Shown: positions 42,011 through 50,140, counted from the stretch's first letter. The stretch: DNA of 64,000 nt from GWA1-54-12 sp964489845 (GCA_964489845.1 CAZAZV010000001.1:4591-68590), one strand, 5' to 3'. Made by a program: numbers and translations. Notes: generated by a model from the sequence alone, not told the origin.

Positions 42011-42991
42011 TCACGCTCTCTGTAACACGTTCTTCACCGCTCTTTTAATACTACGGACATCGACGCCGTATTTTTTCAGAAGTTCCTCGGGCTCTCCCGA
42101 TTCTCCGAATACATCGCGCGTCCCCACGCGCTCGAGGGGAACCGGGCATGTTTCCGCAAGCAGTTCGGAGACTGCCCCGCCGAGTCCCCCGATAATACTG
42201 TGTTCTTCAACCGTCACCACCGCACCAACCTGCTTCGCTGCGGCAACGATGGCCTTCTCATCGAGCGGCTTTACGGTGTGCACGTTGTACACAAGGGAAC
42301 CGATGCCGGCGCGTTCGAGGTCTTCCGCCGCCACGAGCGCGTCGTAGACAACTCTGCCACACGCGAAGAGGGCGACGCGGGGATTCCGCGACTGGAAGAA
42401 ACATTCCGCCTTGCCGGGCGTAAACGGCGTGTCCGCGGTCGTGATGACGAATGTGTTTGGGCGCGTCAATCGGAGATACACCGGTCCCCAGATATCGCAT
42501 GCGGCCAAGGTCGCCTTGCGCGCTTCCTCCGCATCGCACGGCACGATGACGGTCATATTCGGCAGGGCGCGCGTGAGCGCGATGTCTTCAAGTGCCTGAT
42601 GCGTCCCGCCGTCGGGCCCCGTGGAAAGTCCCGCGTGATGTCCGGCGATTTTGACATTCGAATCGTTGTAGCACACCGTCGTCCGGATTTGTTCCCAGTT
42701 CCGCCCCGGTGAAAACGTCGCATAAGACGAGATGAACGGAATCTTCCCGGAAATGCCCAACCCCGCGGCGATGCCCGCCATATTCTGCTCCGCGACGCCG
42801 ACTTCCACAAAACGTTCCGGGAACGTCTCGGCGAATTTCTCGCACCGCGTCGATTCTTTCAGGTCGGCGGTCAGCACCACCACATTATCGTGGATTCTTC
42901 CCGCCTGAACCAGTCCCTCGCCATACCCGTCACGCGCCGGTCGCAGCTCCGCACGGTGGAGCGGGGTGAGATGTGCCGCGCTTCGTATCAT
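42011..42991 (-). CDS. Transketolase, C-terminal subunit
   Basis: The 326-residue protein corresponds to the pyrimidine-binding and C-terminal domains: FVEVGVAEQNMAGIAAGLG has the catalytic Glu that activates thiamine diphosphate, HHAGLSTGPDGGTHQALED has substrate-binding His residues, and VTVEEHSIIGGLG marks the last domain. Its partner N-half is at 13488-14324, about 28 kb away. It overlaps the nuclease-like gene by 4 bp. Confidence 0.93.
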   Translation of the reverse strand: MIRSAAHLTPLHRAELRPARDGYGEGLVQAGRIHDNVVVLTADLKESTRCEKFAETFPERFVEVGVAEQNMAGIAAGLGISGKIPFISSYATFSPGRNWEQIRTTVCYNDSNVKIAGHHAGLSTGPDGGTHQALEDIALTRALPNMTVIVPCDAEEARKATLAACDIWGPVYLRLTRPNTFVITTADTPFTPGKAECFFQSRNPRVALFACGRVVYDALVAAEDLERAGIGSLVYNVHTVKPLDEKAIVAAAKQVGAVVTVEEHSIIGGLGGAVSELLAETCPVPLERVGTRDVFGESGEPEELLKKYGVDVRSIKRAVKNVLQRA

Positions 42992-43740
42992 AGGTCTAGG
43001 TCACAAAGTGCACGGTGGTACGTGCAATAATCGCACGCTTCGGCCGACGGAGGCGGCGTATTCCCCTCCAAGCACTTCCGCGCATCGAACACCGCTTGTT
43101 TGACCCATGCGTCGTTCCCGTCGTACGGGATGACCTTCACGTTGAACTCGAGTTTCCCGTCGAACGCTTCCTTGTCCGTCTCGCCGTTCGCGTACACGAA
43201 ATATCCCCGGTCGGAAACGCTGAAGCCGTTCCGCCGCAGAAGCCACTGATAAAATTCCATCTGCCGCTTGTAACCGATTTGCCAGTCGGCGTCGATGCCG
43301 ACATCGCCGTCTTTCGCGGTCGCTTTGTAATCCACGACAATGAGGTCTCCGTGCGGATTCACCCACACATCATCAACCGCACCGGCAAGCAGGAGATTGG
43401 TGGGCTGGTGAAGGTATTCGACGCCCGTAAAGTTATCCCGCCACGTATCGATGGCCGGGTGGTCAAACGGCTTGGCATCGATGCCGTATGCCTCCATCAA
43501 GGGATGCGCCGTCCCCTTCGCGCGGTGCGCGTCAAACTCCCGCTTCAAAAGCTTGTCGACGGCGACGTTCAGGGTCAGGGGAAATCCCGGCGGACGGTCC
43601 ACGCCCATGCGCCGGTCGAGATAAAAACACCGCGGGCAATTCAAGAACAAGTCTATCTTGCTCCTGCTCAACCTGAACGGTTCCGAAGACGCGGGATTGA
43701 ATATGTTTTTTGTTCTCCGTCCGCTGTAGAAACGACTCAT
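42988..43740 (-). CDS. PD-(D/E)XK nuclease superfamily protein (Cas4/RecB-like)
   Basis: From the ATG at 43740 the protein has 250 residues. LSRSKIDLFLNCPRCFYLD has a first Cys, GAVDDVWVNPHGDLIVVDYKA holds the D ... DYK nuclease core, and the end has ACDYCTYHRALC with three more Cys, so the four Cys could hold an iron-sulfur cluster as in Cas4, AddB and Dna2. No cas genes or CRISPR array is near. It may act in DNA repair. The upstream ATG at 43776 would lie in the promoter region of the divergent gene and is less likely. Confidence 0.75.
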   Translation of the reverse strand: MSRFYSGRRTKNIFNPASSEPFRLSRSKIDLFLNCPRCFYLDRRMGVDRPPGFPLTLNVAVDKLLKREFDAHRAKGTAHPLMEAYGIDAKPFDHPAIDTWRDNFTGVEYLHQPTNLLLAGAVDDVWVNPHGDLIVVDYKATAKDGDVGIDADWQIGYKRQMEFYQWLLRRNGFSVSDRGYFVYANGETDKEAFDGKLEFNVKVIPYDGNDAWVKQAVFDARKCLEGNTPPPSAEACDYCTYHRALCDLDL

Positions 43741-43799
43741 CCTCCTCATCATACCGCAGATAAGCGCTCGGTTCAAAACATGATATAATAAACTGAAAT

Positions 43800-44729
43800 A
43801 TGACGTCGAAACGAGCGCTTATCATCATCGGTCTCCTCGTCATCGCCGGCTCGCTCGCTTTCGTCGTTCCCTCCGGGAACGCCGATACCAACATAGACCC
43901 CACGAACCACTTCGCGTGGGATGACGTCGCCGGCTGGTGGGATTTCTACGGCACGAACACTGTCGGTGTCGGGACTTCGACCCTGTGGGGATACGCCAGC
44001 TCTTCCGTCGGGGACATCGCACTGAACTGCAACTCGACGCCGAAGGGGGACATCTGCGCCACGAGCAATTTTGCGGTCACGAACGCCGACGGCGGCGGCA
44101 GTCTGTCGGGGTGCGCATGGAATGATACGATCGGCTGGATACATTTCTGGTGCGGCGACGGGAACTGCGACGGTTCGCCGACGGAAGACGCCTCGAGCAC
44201 CTGCGCTTCCTCGAATTTCAGGGTCACCATAGACGCGAACGGCGTTTTCCACGGTTACGCCTGGAACGATGTAGACGGCTGGATCAGCTTCAACTGCGCG
44301 AACAACTCGAGTTGCAACTCAAGCAACTACGAAGTCGAAACGAGCTGGAAACCGGGCGTTATTGTGGGATACCTGGAATCGTCGATTATCGACACGCAGA
44401 GTCAAGGAGGCGCGACGCTCGTGAGCGTCACCTGGCAGGGTTCCCAGCCCTCAGGAACATCGGTTGACTTCCAAGTCGCCGTCGCGACGAGCACCAGCGG
44501 ACCGTGGAATTACGAAGGGCCGGGCGGAAGCTCGAGCAACTGGTACGGCGCGGCATGCCCGACGGTCGGCACCGCCAACCCGGGTGCGGGACCAAACATC
44601 CCCATCTGCGCCGACAAGAACATCACCGCGGACAACCGCTATCTCCGCTACAAAGTCCGCCTGCAAAGCAATTTGCAGCAATCGCAAACGCCGCAGGTAA
44701 CCAACGTGATTTTAAACTGGAGCCCGTAA
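43800..44729 (+). CDS. Exported protein with Trp/Asn-rich repeats
   Basis: The 309-residue protein has an N-terminal signal helix (residues 6-27), followed by three copies of a short motif around AWDDVAGWWDFYG, AWNDTIGWIHFWCG and AWNDVDGWISFNC, each with Cys pairs in between, then a C-terminal beta-sandwich-like part. Such 'AWNDxxGWIxF' repeat proteins are common on CPR cell surfaces and their role is unknown. A -10 box TATAAT about 9 nt before the ATG suggests a leaderless message. Confidence 0.75.
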   Translation: MTSKRALIIIGLLVIAGSLAFVVPSGNADTNIDPTNHFAWDDVAGWWDFYGTNTVGVGTSTLWGYASSSVGDIALNCNSTPKGDICATSNFAVTNADGGGSLSGCAWNDTIGWIHFWCGDGNCDGSPTEDASSTCASSNFRVTIDANGVFHGYAWNDVDGWISFNCANNSSCNSSNYEVETSWKPGVIVGYLESSIIDTQSQGGATLVSVTWQGSQPSGTSVDFQVAVATSTSGPWNYEGPGGSSSNWYGAACPTVGTANPGAGPNIPICADKNITADNRYLRYKVRLQSNLQQSQTPQVTNVILNWSP

Positions 44730-44733
44730 CGGT

Positions 44734-46110
44734 ATGACACTTTACAACACGCTATCGGGAGAAAAGGAAAACCTGCCGGATGGCAGGTTGCGGCTTTTCG
44801 TCTGCGGACCGACGGTCTATGACCTCCCGCACATCGGGCACGCCCGTACGTACGTCGCGTTCGACGCGATGGCGCGGTACCTGCGCGCACGGGGGCACTC
44901 GCTCACCTACCTCCAAAACATCACCGACGTCGACGATAAAATCATACAGCGCGCCCGGGAACGCCGCGTACCGGTGAAAAAATTCGCGCGCGAACTCGAG
45001 CGCGCGTATCACGAAGACATGAAACGCCTCGGCGTCACGTCGGTTGACCGGTACGTCCGCGCCTCGGACAGCATTCCCGAAATCATTGCGCAGATACGCG
45101 TGCTGCTCGACAAAGGGTACGCCTACCGGACCGGCAAAGGCGTATACTTCAGCGTCTCTTTATTCCCCGATTACGGCAAGTTGTCGCGGCAAGACATAGG
45201 AAACCTGGAAGCCGGCGCGCGCGTCGCGGAAGACGTGGAAAAGAAAAACCCGCTCGACTTCGTCGTCTGGAAATTCAGAGACGGCACGGACGAATACGAG
45301 CCCTCCTGGCAATCCCCATGGGGCGCGGGGAGACCCGGCTGGCACATCGAAGACACTGCCATCAGCGGGAAATACTTCGGCGCGCAATATGAACTCCACG
45401 GCGGTGGAGCGGACCTCAAGTTCCCCCATCACGATTCGGAAATCGCGCTCCAGGAATCCGCAACGGGGAAAGTCCCCTTCGTAAAAATCTGGCTTCACAC
45501 AGGATTCCTCACCGTGAACGGCGAGAAAATGTCGAAGAGTTTGTACAACTTCATGACGATCCGGGACTTCCTAAACACGCACCGCCCCGAAGCGCTCCGT
45601 ATGCTCGTGCTTCAGCACCACTACCGCTCGCGCTTCGACTACGACGAATCCGCGGCGGCGCAGGCGGAAGAAACGCTCGCGACGCTCCGGAACTTCATAA
45701 ACAAGCTCGCGTTCACGGAAAAGAAGTCGTCCGCGACGGAAGCGAAATTCGGGGAACGCATCGCGGCGGCGGAACGCGGATTTTACGAAGCGCTCGACGA
45801 CGATTTTCATACTCCCCGCGCGCTCGCCGCGCTCCTCGGCTTCGTGAAAGAAATCCAGCCGCGTGTCTGGGGTTTGAGTCGGGAAGAAGCCCGCGCCCTG
45901 AGGCGTCTGCTCACCGCGTCGCTCGGCACGCTCGGCATATCGCTCACACCGGTTTATGCACCTCCCCGAGTCCGTCGTGAAGCGGAAAAACGCGAGAAAC
46001 TGCGCCGCAATCAACAGTTTATGCTCTCCGACCAGTTGCGTGAAAAAATACGCACGTTAGGATATGAGGTAGAAGACACCCCCCTGGGACCCTTCGTCTA
46101 TGCCCGGTAA
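44734..46110 (+). CDS. cysS: Cysteinyl-tRNA synthetase
   Basis: It charges tRNA-Cys. The 458-residue class I enzyme has FVCGPTVYDLPHIGHARTYV (zinc Cys and HIGH motif), GRPGWHIEDTAI, ELHGGGADLKFPHHDSE and the KMSKS motif GEKMSKSLYN. It starts 4 bp after the previous stop. Its TAA stop lies inside the leader element 46100-46230. Confidence 0.97.
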   Translation: MTLYNTLSGEKENLPDGRLRLFVCGPTVYDLPHIGHARTYVAFDAMARYLRARGHSLTYLQNITDVDDKIIQRARERRVPVKKFARELERAYHEDMKRLGVTSVDRYVRASDSIPEIIAQIRVLLDKGYAYRTGKGVYFSVSLFPDYGKLSRQDIGNLEAGARVAEDVEKKNPLDFVVWKFRDGTDEYEPSWQSPWGAGRPGWHIEDTAISGKYFGAQYELHGGGADLKFPHHDSEIALQESATGKVPFVKIWLHTGFLTVNGEKMSKSLYNFMTIRDFLNTHRPEALRMLVLQHHYRSRFDYDESAAAQAEETLATLRNFINKLAFTEKKSSATEAKFGERIAAAERGFYEALDDDFHTPRALAALLGFVKEIQPRVWGLSREEARALRRLLTASLGTLGISLTPVYAPPRVRREAEKREKLRRNQQFMLSDQLREKIRTLGYEVEDTPLGPFVYAR

Positions 46111-46230
46111 TACAACTTCGACCAGCTGAAGCTGCGGAACCGGAATAGATACTATGCAAAGGTTAATAAAAACGCTAGATATACTTTGAAATCGTCCCGT
46201 GAGGGATGTCGAAGTTGATATGCCGGGTAT
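46100..46230 (+). promoter_or_regulatory. Structured leader element 2 (candidate cis-regulatory RNA) of dnaB
   Basis: The 131-nt element fills the whole space between cysS and dnaB. It has a closing helix (ATGCCCGG 46100-46107 with CCGGGTAT 46223-46230), the 9-bp AACTTCGAC/GTCGAAGTT helix (46114-46122 with 46208-46216), the UGAA hairpin (46123-46134) and a GUGA (GNRA) hairpin (46194-46207). CCGGT (46104-46108) can pair instead with ACCGG (46139-46143). Compared with element 1 at 35272-35406, the outer helix, the GNRA hairpin and the alternative helix differ in bases but keep pairing. No promoter is seen, so it acts within the cysS-dnaB transcript. Confidence 0.75.
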
Positions 46231-47593
46231 GCCTCAGAAGATCGCCAAAATCCCCCCGCAAGACCTTGAAGCGGAAATGTCGGTGTTGGGCGCGTTGATG
46301 CTCGACACGAAAGCGATTATCAAAGTTGCCGACACGCTCGAAGCGGCCGATTTCTACGTCCCCGCGCACCAGAAAATCTACGACGCGATGATTTCGCTCT
46401 TCAGCAAGGGCGAACCGATCGACGTGCTCACTGTCACGGCAACTCTCAAGCGGCGGAAGCAGCTCGCGGCGGTCGGCGGAGAGCAGTACCTCACCGACCT
46501 CATCGAAAACGTCCCCACCTCGGCGCACATTGAGCGGTACGCCGCCATCGTGCACGAGGAACGAGTGCGCCGGGACCTCATCACGGCCTCGGCGGAAATC
46601 AGCGAACAGGTGGTGACGGAGCAGAGTTTCGACAAACTTTTGGACGATGTCGAACAGCGCATCTTCGGCCTCTCGCAGGCAAGCCGCGTGCAGAAATTCA
46701 TTCACCTGAAGGACGAACTGCCCGTCGCCTACGAGCGTTTCGAGAAGCTCCACAGCGGCGACAAGGAGGGAAAATTGCGCGGCGTCCCGAGCGGGTTCAA
46801 GTCGCTCGACAATATGCTCTCCGGATTCCAGCAGTCCGACCTCGTCATCATCGGCGCGCGCCCCTCGTTCGGGAAAACGTCGTTGGCGCTCGACATCGCG
46901 CGAAACGCCGCGCTGCGCAACAAAACTGTCGGATTCTTCTCGCTCGAAATGTCGGCCGACCAAATCGTTGACCGCATCATCGCGAGCCAGGCGCAGGTTT
47001 CGCTCTGGCGGCTCCGCACCGGCAACATCAACGACGAGACGGAGTTCACGCTCATTCAGCACGCGCTGGGCGAGCTCTCAAACGTCCCGCTCTTCATCGA
47101 AGACACCGCATCCCCGACGATGCTCCACCTTCGCTCGATGGCGCGCAAGCTTCAGCTGGAACACGGTCTCGACCTGCTCGTCATCGACTACATCCAGCTC
47201 ATCGCGCCGTCGACGAGGAGTGACAATATGGTGCAGCAGATGACCGAAATATCGCGGAACCTCAAGGCGCTCGCGCGCGAATTGAAAATTCCCGTCATCG
47301 CACTCTCGCAACTCTCGCGCGCGGTGGAACAGCGGGAAGGGAAAATTCCCCGCCTGTCCGACCTCCGCGAATCGGGTTCGCTCGAACAGGACGCGGACGT
47401 CGTGATGTTCCTGTACCGCAAAGACCGCGGGACCATCGAATCGGAACTGGACGATGAAGACAAGAACCAGGTTGAAATCATCATCGCCAAGCACCGGAAC
47501 GGGCCCATCGGCTCGGTCAAGCTCTACTTCGACCCCGAAAAAGTCACGTTCCGGACCATCGACACGCAGTACGCCGAGAGCGAACTGCGATAA
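46229..47593 (+). CDS. dnaB: Replicative DNA helicase
   Basis: DnaB is the hexameric helicase of the replication fork. The protein has an N-terminal DnaG-interaction domain (PPQDLEAEMSVLGALML) and a RecA-like core with GARPSFGKTSLALDIA (Walker A), LLVIDYIQLI (Walker B) and SDLRESGSLEQDADVV. I place the start at 46229 (MPQKIAKIPP) because this ATG has the same position in the leader helix as the rpmE ATG in element 1; the ATG at 46220 and GTG at 46199 are also in frame. Confidence 0.95.
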   Translation: MPQKIAKIPPQDLEAEMSVLGALMLDTKAIIKVADTLEAADFYVPAHQKIYDAMISLFSKGEPIDVLTVTATLKRRKQLAAVGGEQYLTDLIENVPTSAHIERYAAIVHEERVRRDLITASAEISEQVVTEQSFDKLLDDVEQRIFGLSQASRVQKFIHLKDELPVAYERFEKLHSGDKEGKLRGVPSGFKSLDNMLSGFQQSDLVIIGARPSFGKTSLALDIARNAALRNKTVGFFSLEMSADQIVDRIIASQAQVSLWRLRTGNINDETEFTLIQHALGELSNVPLFIEDTASPTMLHLRSMARKLQLEHGLDLLVIDYIQLIAPSTRSDNMVQQMTEISRNLKALARELKIPVIALSQLSRAVEQREGKIPRLSDLRESGSLEQDADVVMFLYRKDRGTIESELDDEDKNQVEIIIAKHRNGPIGSVKLYFDPEKVTFRTIDTQYAESELR

Positions 47594-47626
47594 CTCATTA
47601 CCTATTCCCTCCATCACCTACCCCCC

Positions 47627-48223
47627 ATGCTTCCGAGAGCTCTTCAGGATTTCATAGAAATATTCTCGCGCCTCCCCGCGCTCGGTCCGAGAGCGGCGCG
47701 GCGCCTCGCGTTCCAACTCCTCTCGCTCGACGCGCAAACGCTCCACCACATCGAGCGGGCGGTGTCGGACCTGAAAAATATCGACCGCTGCCCACGGTGT
47801 TTCTTCATAAAAGAACGGGGAGAAAAACTGTGCCACATCTGTCGGGATGAGAAGCGCGACCCGTCAACCATCGCGCTCGTCCTCCGGGAAACGGACCTGC
47901 TCTCGCTCGAGCGTGCCGGAACGTTCGCCGGAACCTACCTCATACTGGGGGAGGGCCGCATCGGCGAGCTCTCGAGTGCGCAGAAACTGCGCGTGAAACA
48001 TCTCGCCCAACGCATCAAGAGCGAGTTGGGAGGAATGGCTTCGGAAATCATACTCGCACTCCCGCCCACGTCGGAGGGCGACCTGCTTGCCGCGGAACTC
48101 CGCGGTTTCCTGAAAGCATATAGCCGCACCATCACGCGACTAGGAAGGGGCATACCGACGGGAGGAGAGGTCGAGTTCGCCGACCCCGAAACACTGAAAA
48201 ACGCCCTCGAGGGGAGGAAGTAA
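47627..48223 (+). CDS. recR: Recombination protein RecR
   Basis: RecR works with RecO/RecF in gap repair. The 198-residue protein has an N-terminal HhH region (LPALGPRAARRLAFQLL), the zinc finger CPRCFFIKERGEKLCHIC, and a TOPRIM domain with TYLILGEG and LALPPTSEGDLLA. It follows dnaB by 33 bp. Confidence 0.95.
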   Translation: MLPRALQDFIEIFSRLPALGPRAARRLAFQLLSLDAQTLHHIERAVSDLKNIDRCPRCFFIKERGEKLCHICRDEKRDPSTIALVLRETDLLSLERAGTFAGTYLILGEGRIGELSSAQKLRVKHLAQRIKSELGGMASEIILALPPTSEGDLLAAELRGFLKAYSRTITRLGRGIPTGGEVEFADPETLKNALEGRK

Positions 48224-48236
48224 CTCGGAACCGTGA

Positions 48237-48503
48237 CTACTGTATACTTGTTATCTTGAGTGTGGTGTACGGTTGCCGATGCCCTCGCTTCACACGATGC
48301 CGCGTCTTCGATTTGTAGCGGAATACGATTTTCTTCTCCGCCCGGCCATGGCCCGTGATTTCTCCGGAAACTTTTCCGGACGACAGGAGGTCTTCAAACG
48401 AAAGAGCCGTCCCCGCTTCTCCCGGGAGTTTCTCGACGCGAATCACGTCCCCTTCGTGAACGGCGTACTGCTTCCCCCCCGTTTCTATGACTGCGACTGA
48501 CAT
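48237..48503 (-). CDS. rplU: 50S ribosomal protein L21, short form
   Basis: From the ATG at 48503 the protein is 88 residues and starts MSVAVIETGGKQYAVHEGD, ending GHRQPYTTLKITSIQ, both typical for L21. About 14 residues of the middle loop (the part usually reading VLLVGDG...VGTPxVxGA) are missing, replaced by LLSSGKVSGEI. The rRNA-binding C-terminal part is complete. No rpmA gene (L27) follows. Confidence 0.9.
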   Translation of the reverse strand: MSVAVIETGGKQYAVHEGDVIRVEKLPGEAGTALSFEDLLSSGKVSGEITGHGRAEKKIVFRYKSKTRHRVKRGHRQPYTTLKITSIQ

Positions 48504-48518
48504 AGGTCCTATGCTACC

Positions 48519-48548
48519 AAAGCCCCCCGTGCACTGCAAGGGGGGCTT
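48519..48548. terminator. Hairpin between the MscS-like gene and rplU
   Basis: A GC-rich stem (AAGCCCCCC with GGGGGGCTT) lies 26 bp after the MscS-like stop. T-runs are short on both sides, so it is a terminator or leader hairpin with moderate support. Confidence 0.5.
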
Positions 48549-48573
48549 CGAAAATAACCGATAGAGCAAGGAG

Positions 48574-49254
48574 TTACCCTTCGTGGTGTTCCCGCAAGCG
48601 GGACATCAGATACGACGCGTAATCCTTCCCGCCCAAACCGAAGGCGATACCGCCGGCAAGCGCGAGCATGGCGACAAAACCGGTGACGACGATGTTGATG
48701 ATGTCACGCGCGACGCCAAGCTGGGAAACCGCTGCAAGGAACCCGAAGACGATAATCGCCCACCACGTGAGTGAGCCGAGGAATCGGGCACCCTTTAATT
48801 TCGAACTCTTCACCGAAGCGTGCACCAGGTTCTTCAGGAAATTCCCGACGACGATCGCCGCGAGCATGATAAGGACCGCGACAAGCACGTTCGGGATATA
48901 GAGCAACACGGCCTGCAGGAACTGCGACAGTGCCGTAAAGTGCAAGATGTCGGAGGCCGCGAGCAAGAACACGATAACGAAGAACCAGTACGTCAGCTTG
49001 CCGAAGAATTTGCCGCTGTTAAGCTTCAAGCCGGCGCGTTCCAGGTGCTCGTTCAATCCCAAACTCGCGAGCAACTTGTCAAGCCTTACCAACTCGATGA
49101 TTTTCTCCACGAGCTTACCGAGACCGGACGCGACAATAAGACCGATGACAAAGACGATAAGCGCGCCGAGAATATTTGCAATGGAGCCCGCGATACCGTT
49201 CAGGAGGTCCTGAAGGGAACTCACGACAACGCTCGCCCAATTTTCTACTTGCAT
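48574..49254 (-). CDS. Mechanosensitive-channel-like membrane protein (TM-repeat type)
   Basis: The 226-residue protein has four or five hydrophobic helices in two similar halves: ILGALIVFVIGLIVASGLGKLV (part) and VLVAVLIMLAAIVVGNFLKNLV (part), followed by GFVAMLALAGGIAFGLGGKD. The last motif resembles the pore-lining TM3 of MscS (Gly/Ala packing, then FGLGxKD), but the beta domain of MscS is missing. It may form a small channel that protects from osmotic shock. An extended -10 promoter may lie at 49320-49328. Confidence 0.8.
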   Translation of the reverse strand: MQVENWASVVVSSLQDLLNGIAGSIANILGALIVFVIGLIVASGLGKLVEKIIELVRLDKLLASLGLNEHLERAGLKLNSGKFFGKLTYWFFVIVFLLAASDILHFTALSQFLQAVLLYIPNVLVAVLIMLAAIVVGNFLKNLVHASVKSSKLKGARFLGSLTWWAIIVFGFLAAVSQLGVARDIINIVVTGFVAMLALAGGIAFGLGGKDYASYLMSRLREHHEG

Positions 49255-49319
49255 AACGTCAATTCAAAATTCAAAAAGCGATGACCGACCTTTTGTGGCA
49301 ATAACAATACAACGCTCTT

Positions 49320-49328
49320 ATTATAGCA
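49320..49328 (-). promoter_or_regulatory. Possible extended -10 promoter of the MscS-like gene
   Basis: TGCTATAAT on the minus strand (TATAAT at 49320-49325 with an upstream TGC). No good -35 box is seen. Confidence 0.4.
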
Positions 49329-49348
49329 CATCCGCTTTGACTCTTCTG

Positions 49349-49368
49349 TTGTGGACCCACCGAGAATC
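49349..49368. repeat. Distal copy of the tRNA-Ala 3' end (20 bp)
   Basis: TTGTGGACCCACCGAGAATC is identical to 49534-49553, the T-arm 3' strand, acceptor strand and 3 downstream bases of tRNA-Ala. The copies are 185 bp apart. Between them, at 49485-49495, lies an 11-nt inverted piece complementary to the same T-arm, and three strong hairpins. Confidence 0.8.
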
Positions 49369-49503
49369 TCCCTACTCCCGAGCACGCAATGCCTTGAGTG
49401 CTCGGTGCGTTTTCAGAACCCACGGTTCTGAATCATCTCCTCCACGGAGGGGACGCGGTTGCTTCCCCTCCGACCCACCCCTCATCCGATTCTCGAGGAC
49501 AGT

Positions 49504-49533
49504 AAAAGAAGGCAATTTTATTGCCTTCTTTTA
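49504..49533 (-). terminator. Terminator after tRNA-Ala
   Basis: A hairpin with stem AGAAGGCAA/TTGCCTTCT flanked by A- and T-rich tracts on both sides; works in principle for either strand and is 3 bp downstream of the tRNA-Ala 3' end. Confidence 0.75.
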
Positions 49534-49536
49534 TTG

Positions 49537-49607
49537 TGGACCCACCGAGAATCGGACTCGGGACTCAGTCATGCGAAGACTGCGGTATACCACTTACCTA
49601 TGGGCCC
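49537..49607 (-). tRNA. tRNA-Ala (anticodon CGC)
   Basis: The 71-nt gene folds into a cloverleaf: acceptor GGGCCCA/TGGGTCC with the G3-U70 pair that identifies tRNA-Ala, D stem GGTA/TACC, anticodon stem CAGTC/GACTG with loop TTCGCAT, T stem CCGAG/CTCGG, discriminator A73. CCA is not encoded (CAA follows). Partial copies of both its ends lie outside the gene: the 5' end at 49673-49682 and the 3' end at 49349-49368. Confidence 0.92.
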
Positions 49608-49682
49608 CAGTGAGGAGCGAAATGGAAACGAGGTTTCTATTTCGTCCGAACGCCGGGCCCAAAGCGGATGCGTATGGGCCCC
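49599..49682. repeat. 74-bp duplication unit at the 5' end of tRNA-Ala
   Basis: TATGGGCCCC (reverse strand of tRNA positions 1-9 plus one base) occurs at 49599-49608 and 49673-49682, a 74-bp period. Between them on the minus strand is ACGCATCCGCTT, the reverse complement of the tRNA 5' end (49655-49661) and AAACCTCGTTTCCATTT. The same design with another tRNA-specific part is at 60682-60774. Confidence 0.75.
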
Positions 49683-49689
49683 TTGCGTT

Positions 49690-49706
49690 GTCGGGCCGGG
49701 GAGAAT
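49690..49706. repeat. Distal copy of the tRNA-Pro 3' end (17 bp)
   Basis: GTCGGGCCGGGGAGAAT matches 49887-49903, the 3' end of tRNA-Pro, with a 197-bp period. An inverted 13-nt piece of the same T-arm is at 49853-49865, and the DNA between can fold into a branched structure closed by a 9-bp helix between the inverted piece and this copy. Confidence 0.75.
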
Positions 49707-49887
49707 ACTCACACGGACACACAAGGCATCCCCTCCTCGCTCCACTCCTCGGGACGATGGATTTGTCGCCTTTCGGACAAATCCTATCGCCCGACCCCTG
49801 ACTTGGAAAACCCTCGGTTTCCCATATGCCTTTCCGACACGGGGTGCGCAGATTCGATTCTCCCCGTTCCTCCTTCACTTCGTTCGG

Positions 49888-49958
49888 TCGGGCCGGGGAG
49901 AATCGAACTCCCACTGCACGCACCCGAAGCGTGTGTACTGCCATTATACGACGGCCCG
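49888..49958 (-). tRNA. tRNA-Pro (anticodon CGG)
   Basis: Acceptor CGGGCCG/CGGCCCG with C1-G72, typical of tRNA-Pro, anticodon stem CACGC/GCGTG with loop TTCGGGT, T stem GGGAG/CTCCC, discriminator A73. CCA is not encoded. Confidence 0.92.
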
Positions 49959-50026
49959 TGCTGCGGTAAGAAACCGCAATTGCAATTCTACGCTCCGGAA
50001 CATAAAATTTCAAAGTAAGCGTAAGA

Positions 50027-50098
50027 GCCCCCGTGGCGAAACGGATATCGCGCATGGCTTCGGACCATGAATTCCGGGTTCGAATCCTGGCGGGGGCA
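50027..50098 (+). tRNA. tRNA-Arg (anticodon TCG)
   Basis: Acceptor GCCCCCG/CGGGGGC, D stem GCGA/TCGC, anticodon stem CATGG/CCATG with loop CTTCGGA, T arm with GGTTCGAATCC, A73, no encoded CCA. About 20 bp downstream lies GGATTCGA, an inverted piece of its T-arm, and then the insertion sequence. Confidence 0.92.
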
Positions 50099-50140
50099 CT
50101 TGAAAAGTGCGCCCGACGGATTCGAGCAAATGTTTTCTAA

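Noticed and set aside
49459..50070. Long frames over the tRNA cluster on both strands
   Set aside because: They read through tRNA genes (Ala, Pro, Arg) and give the typical nonsense peptides of tRNA regions.
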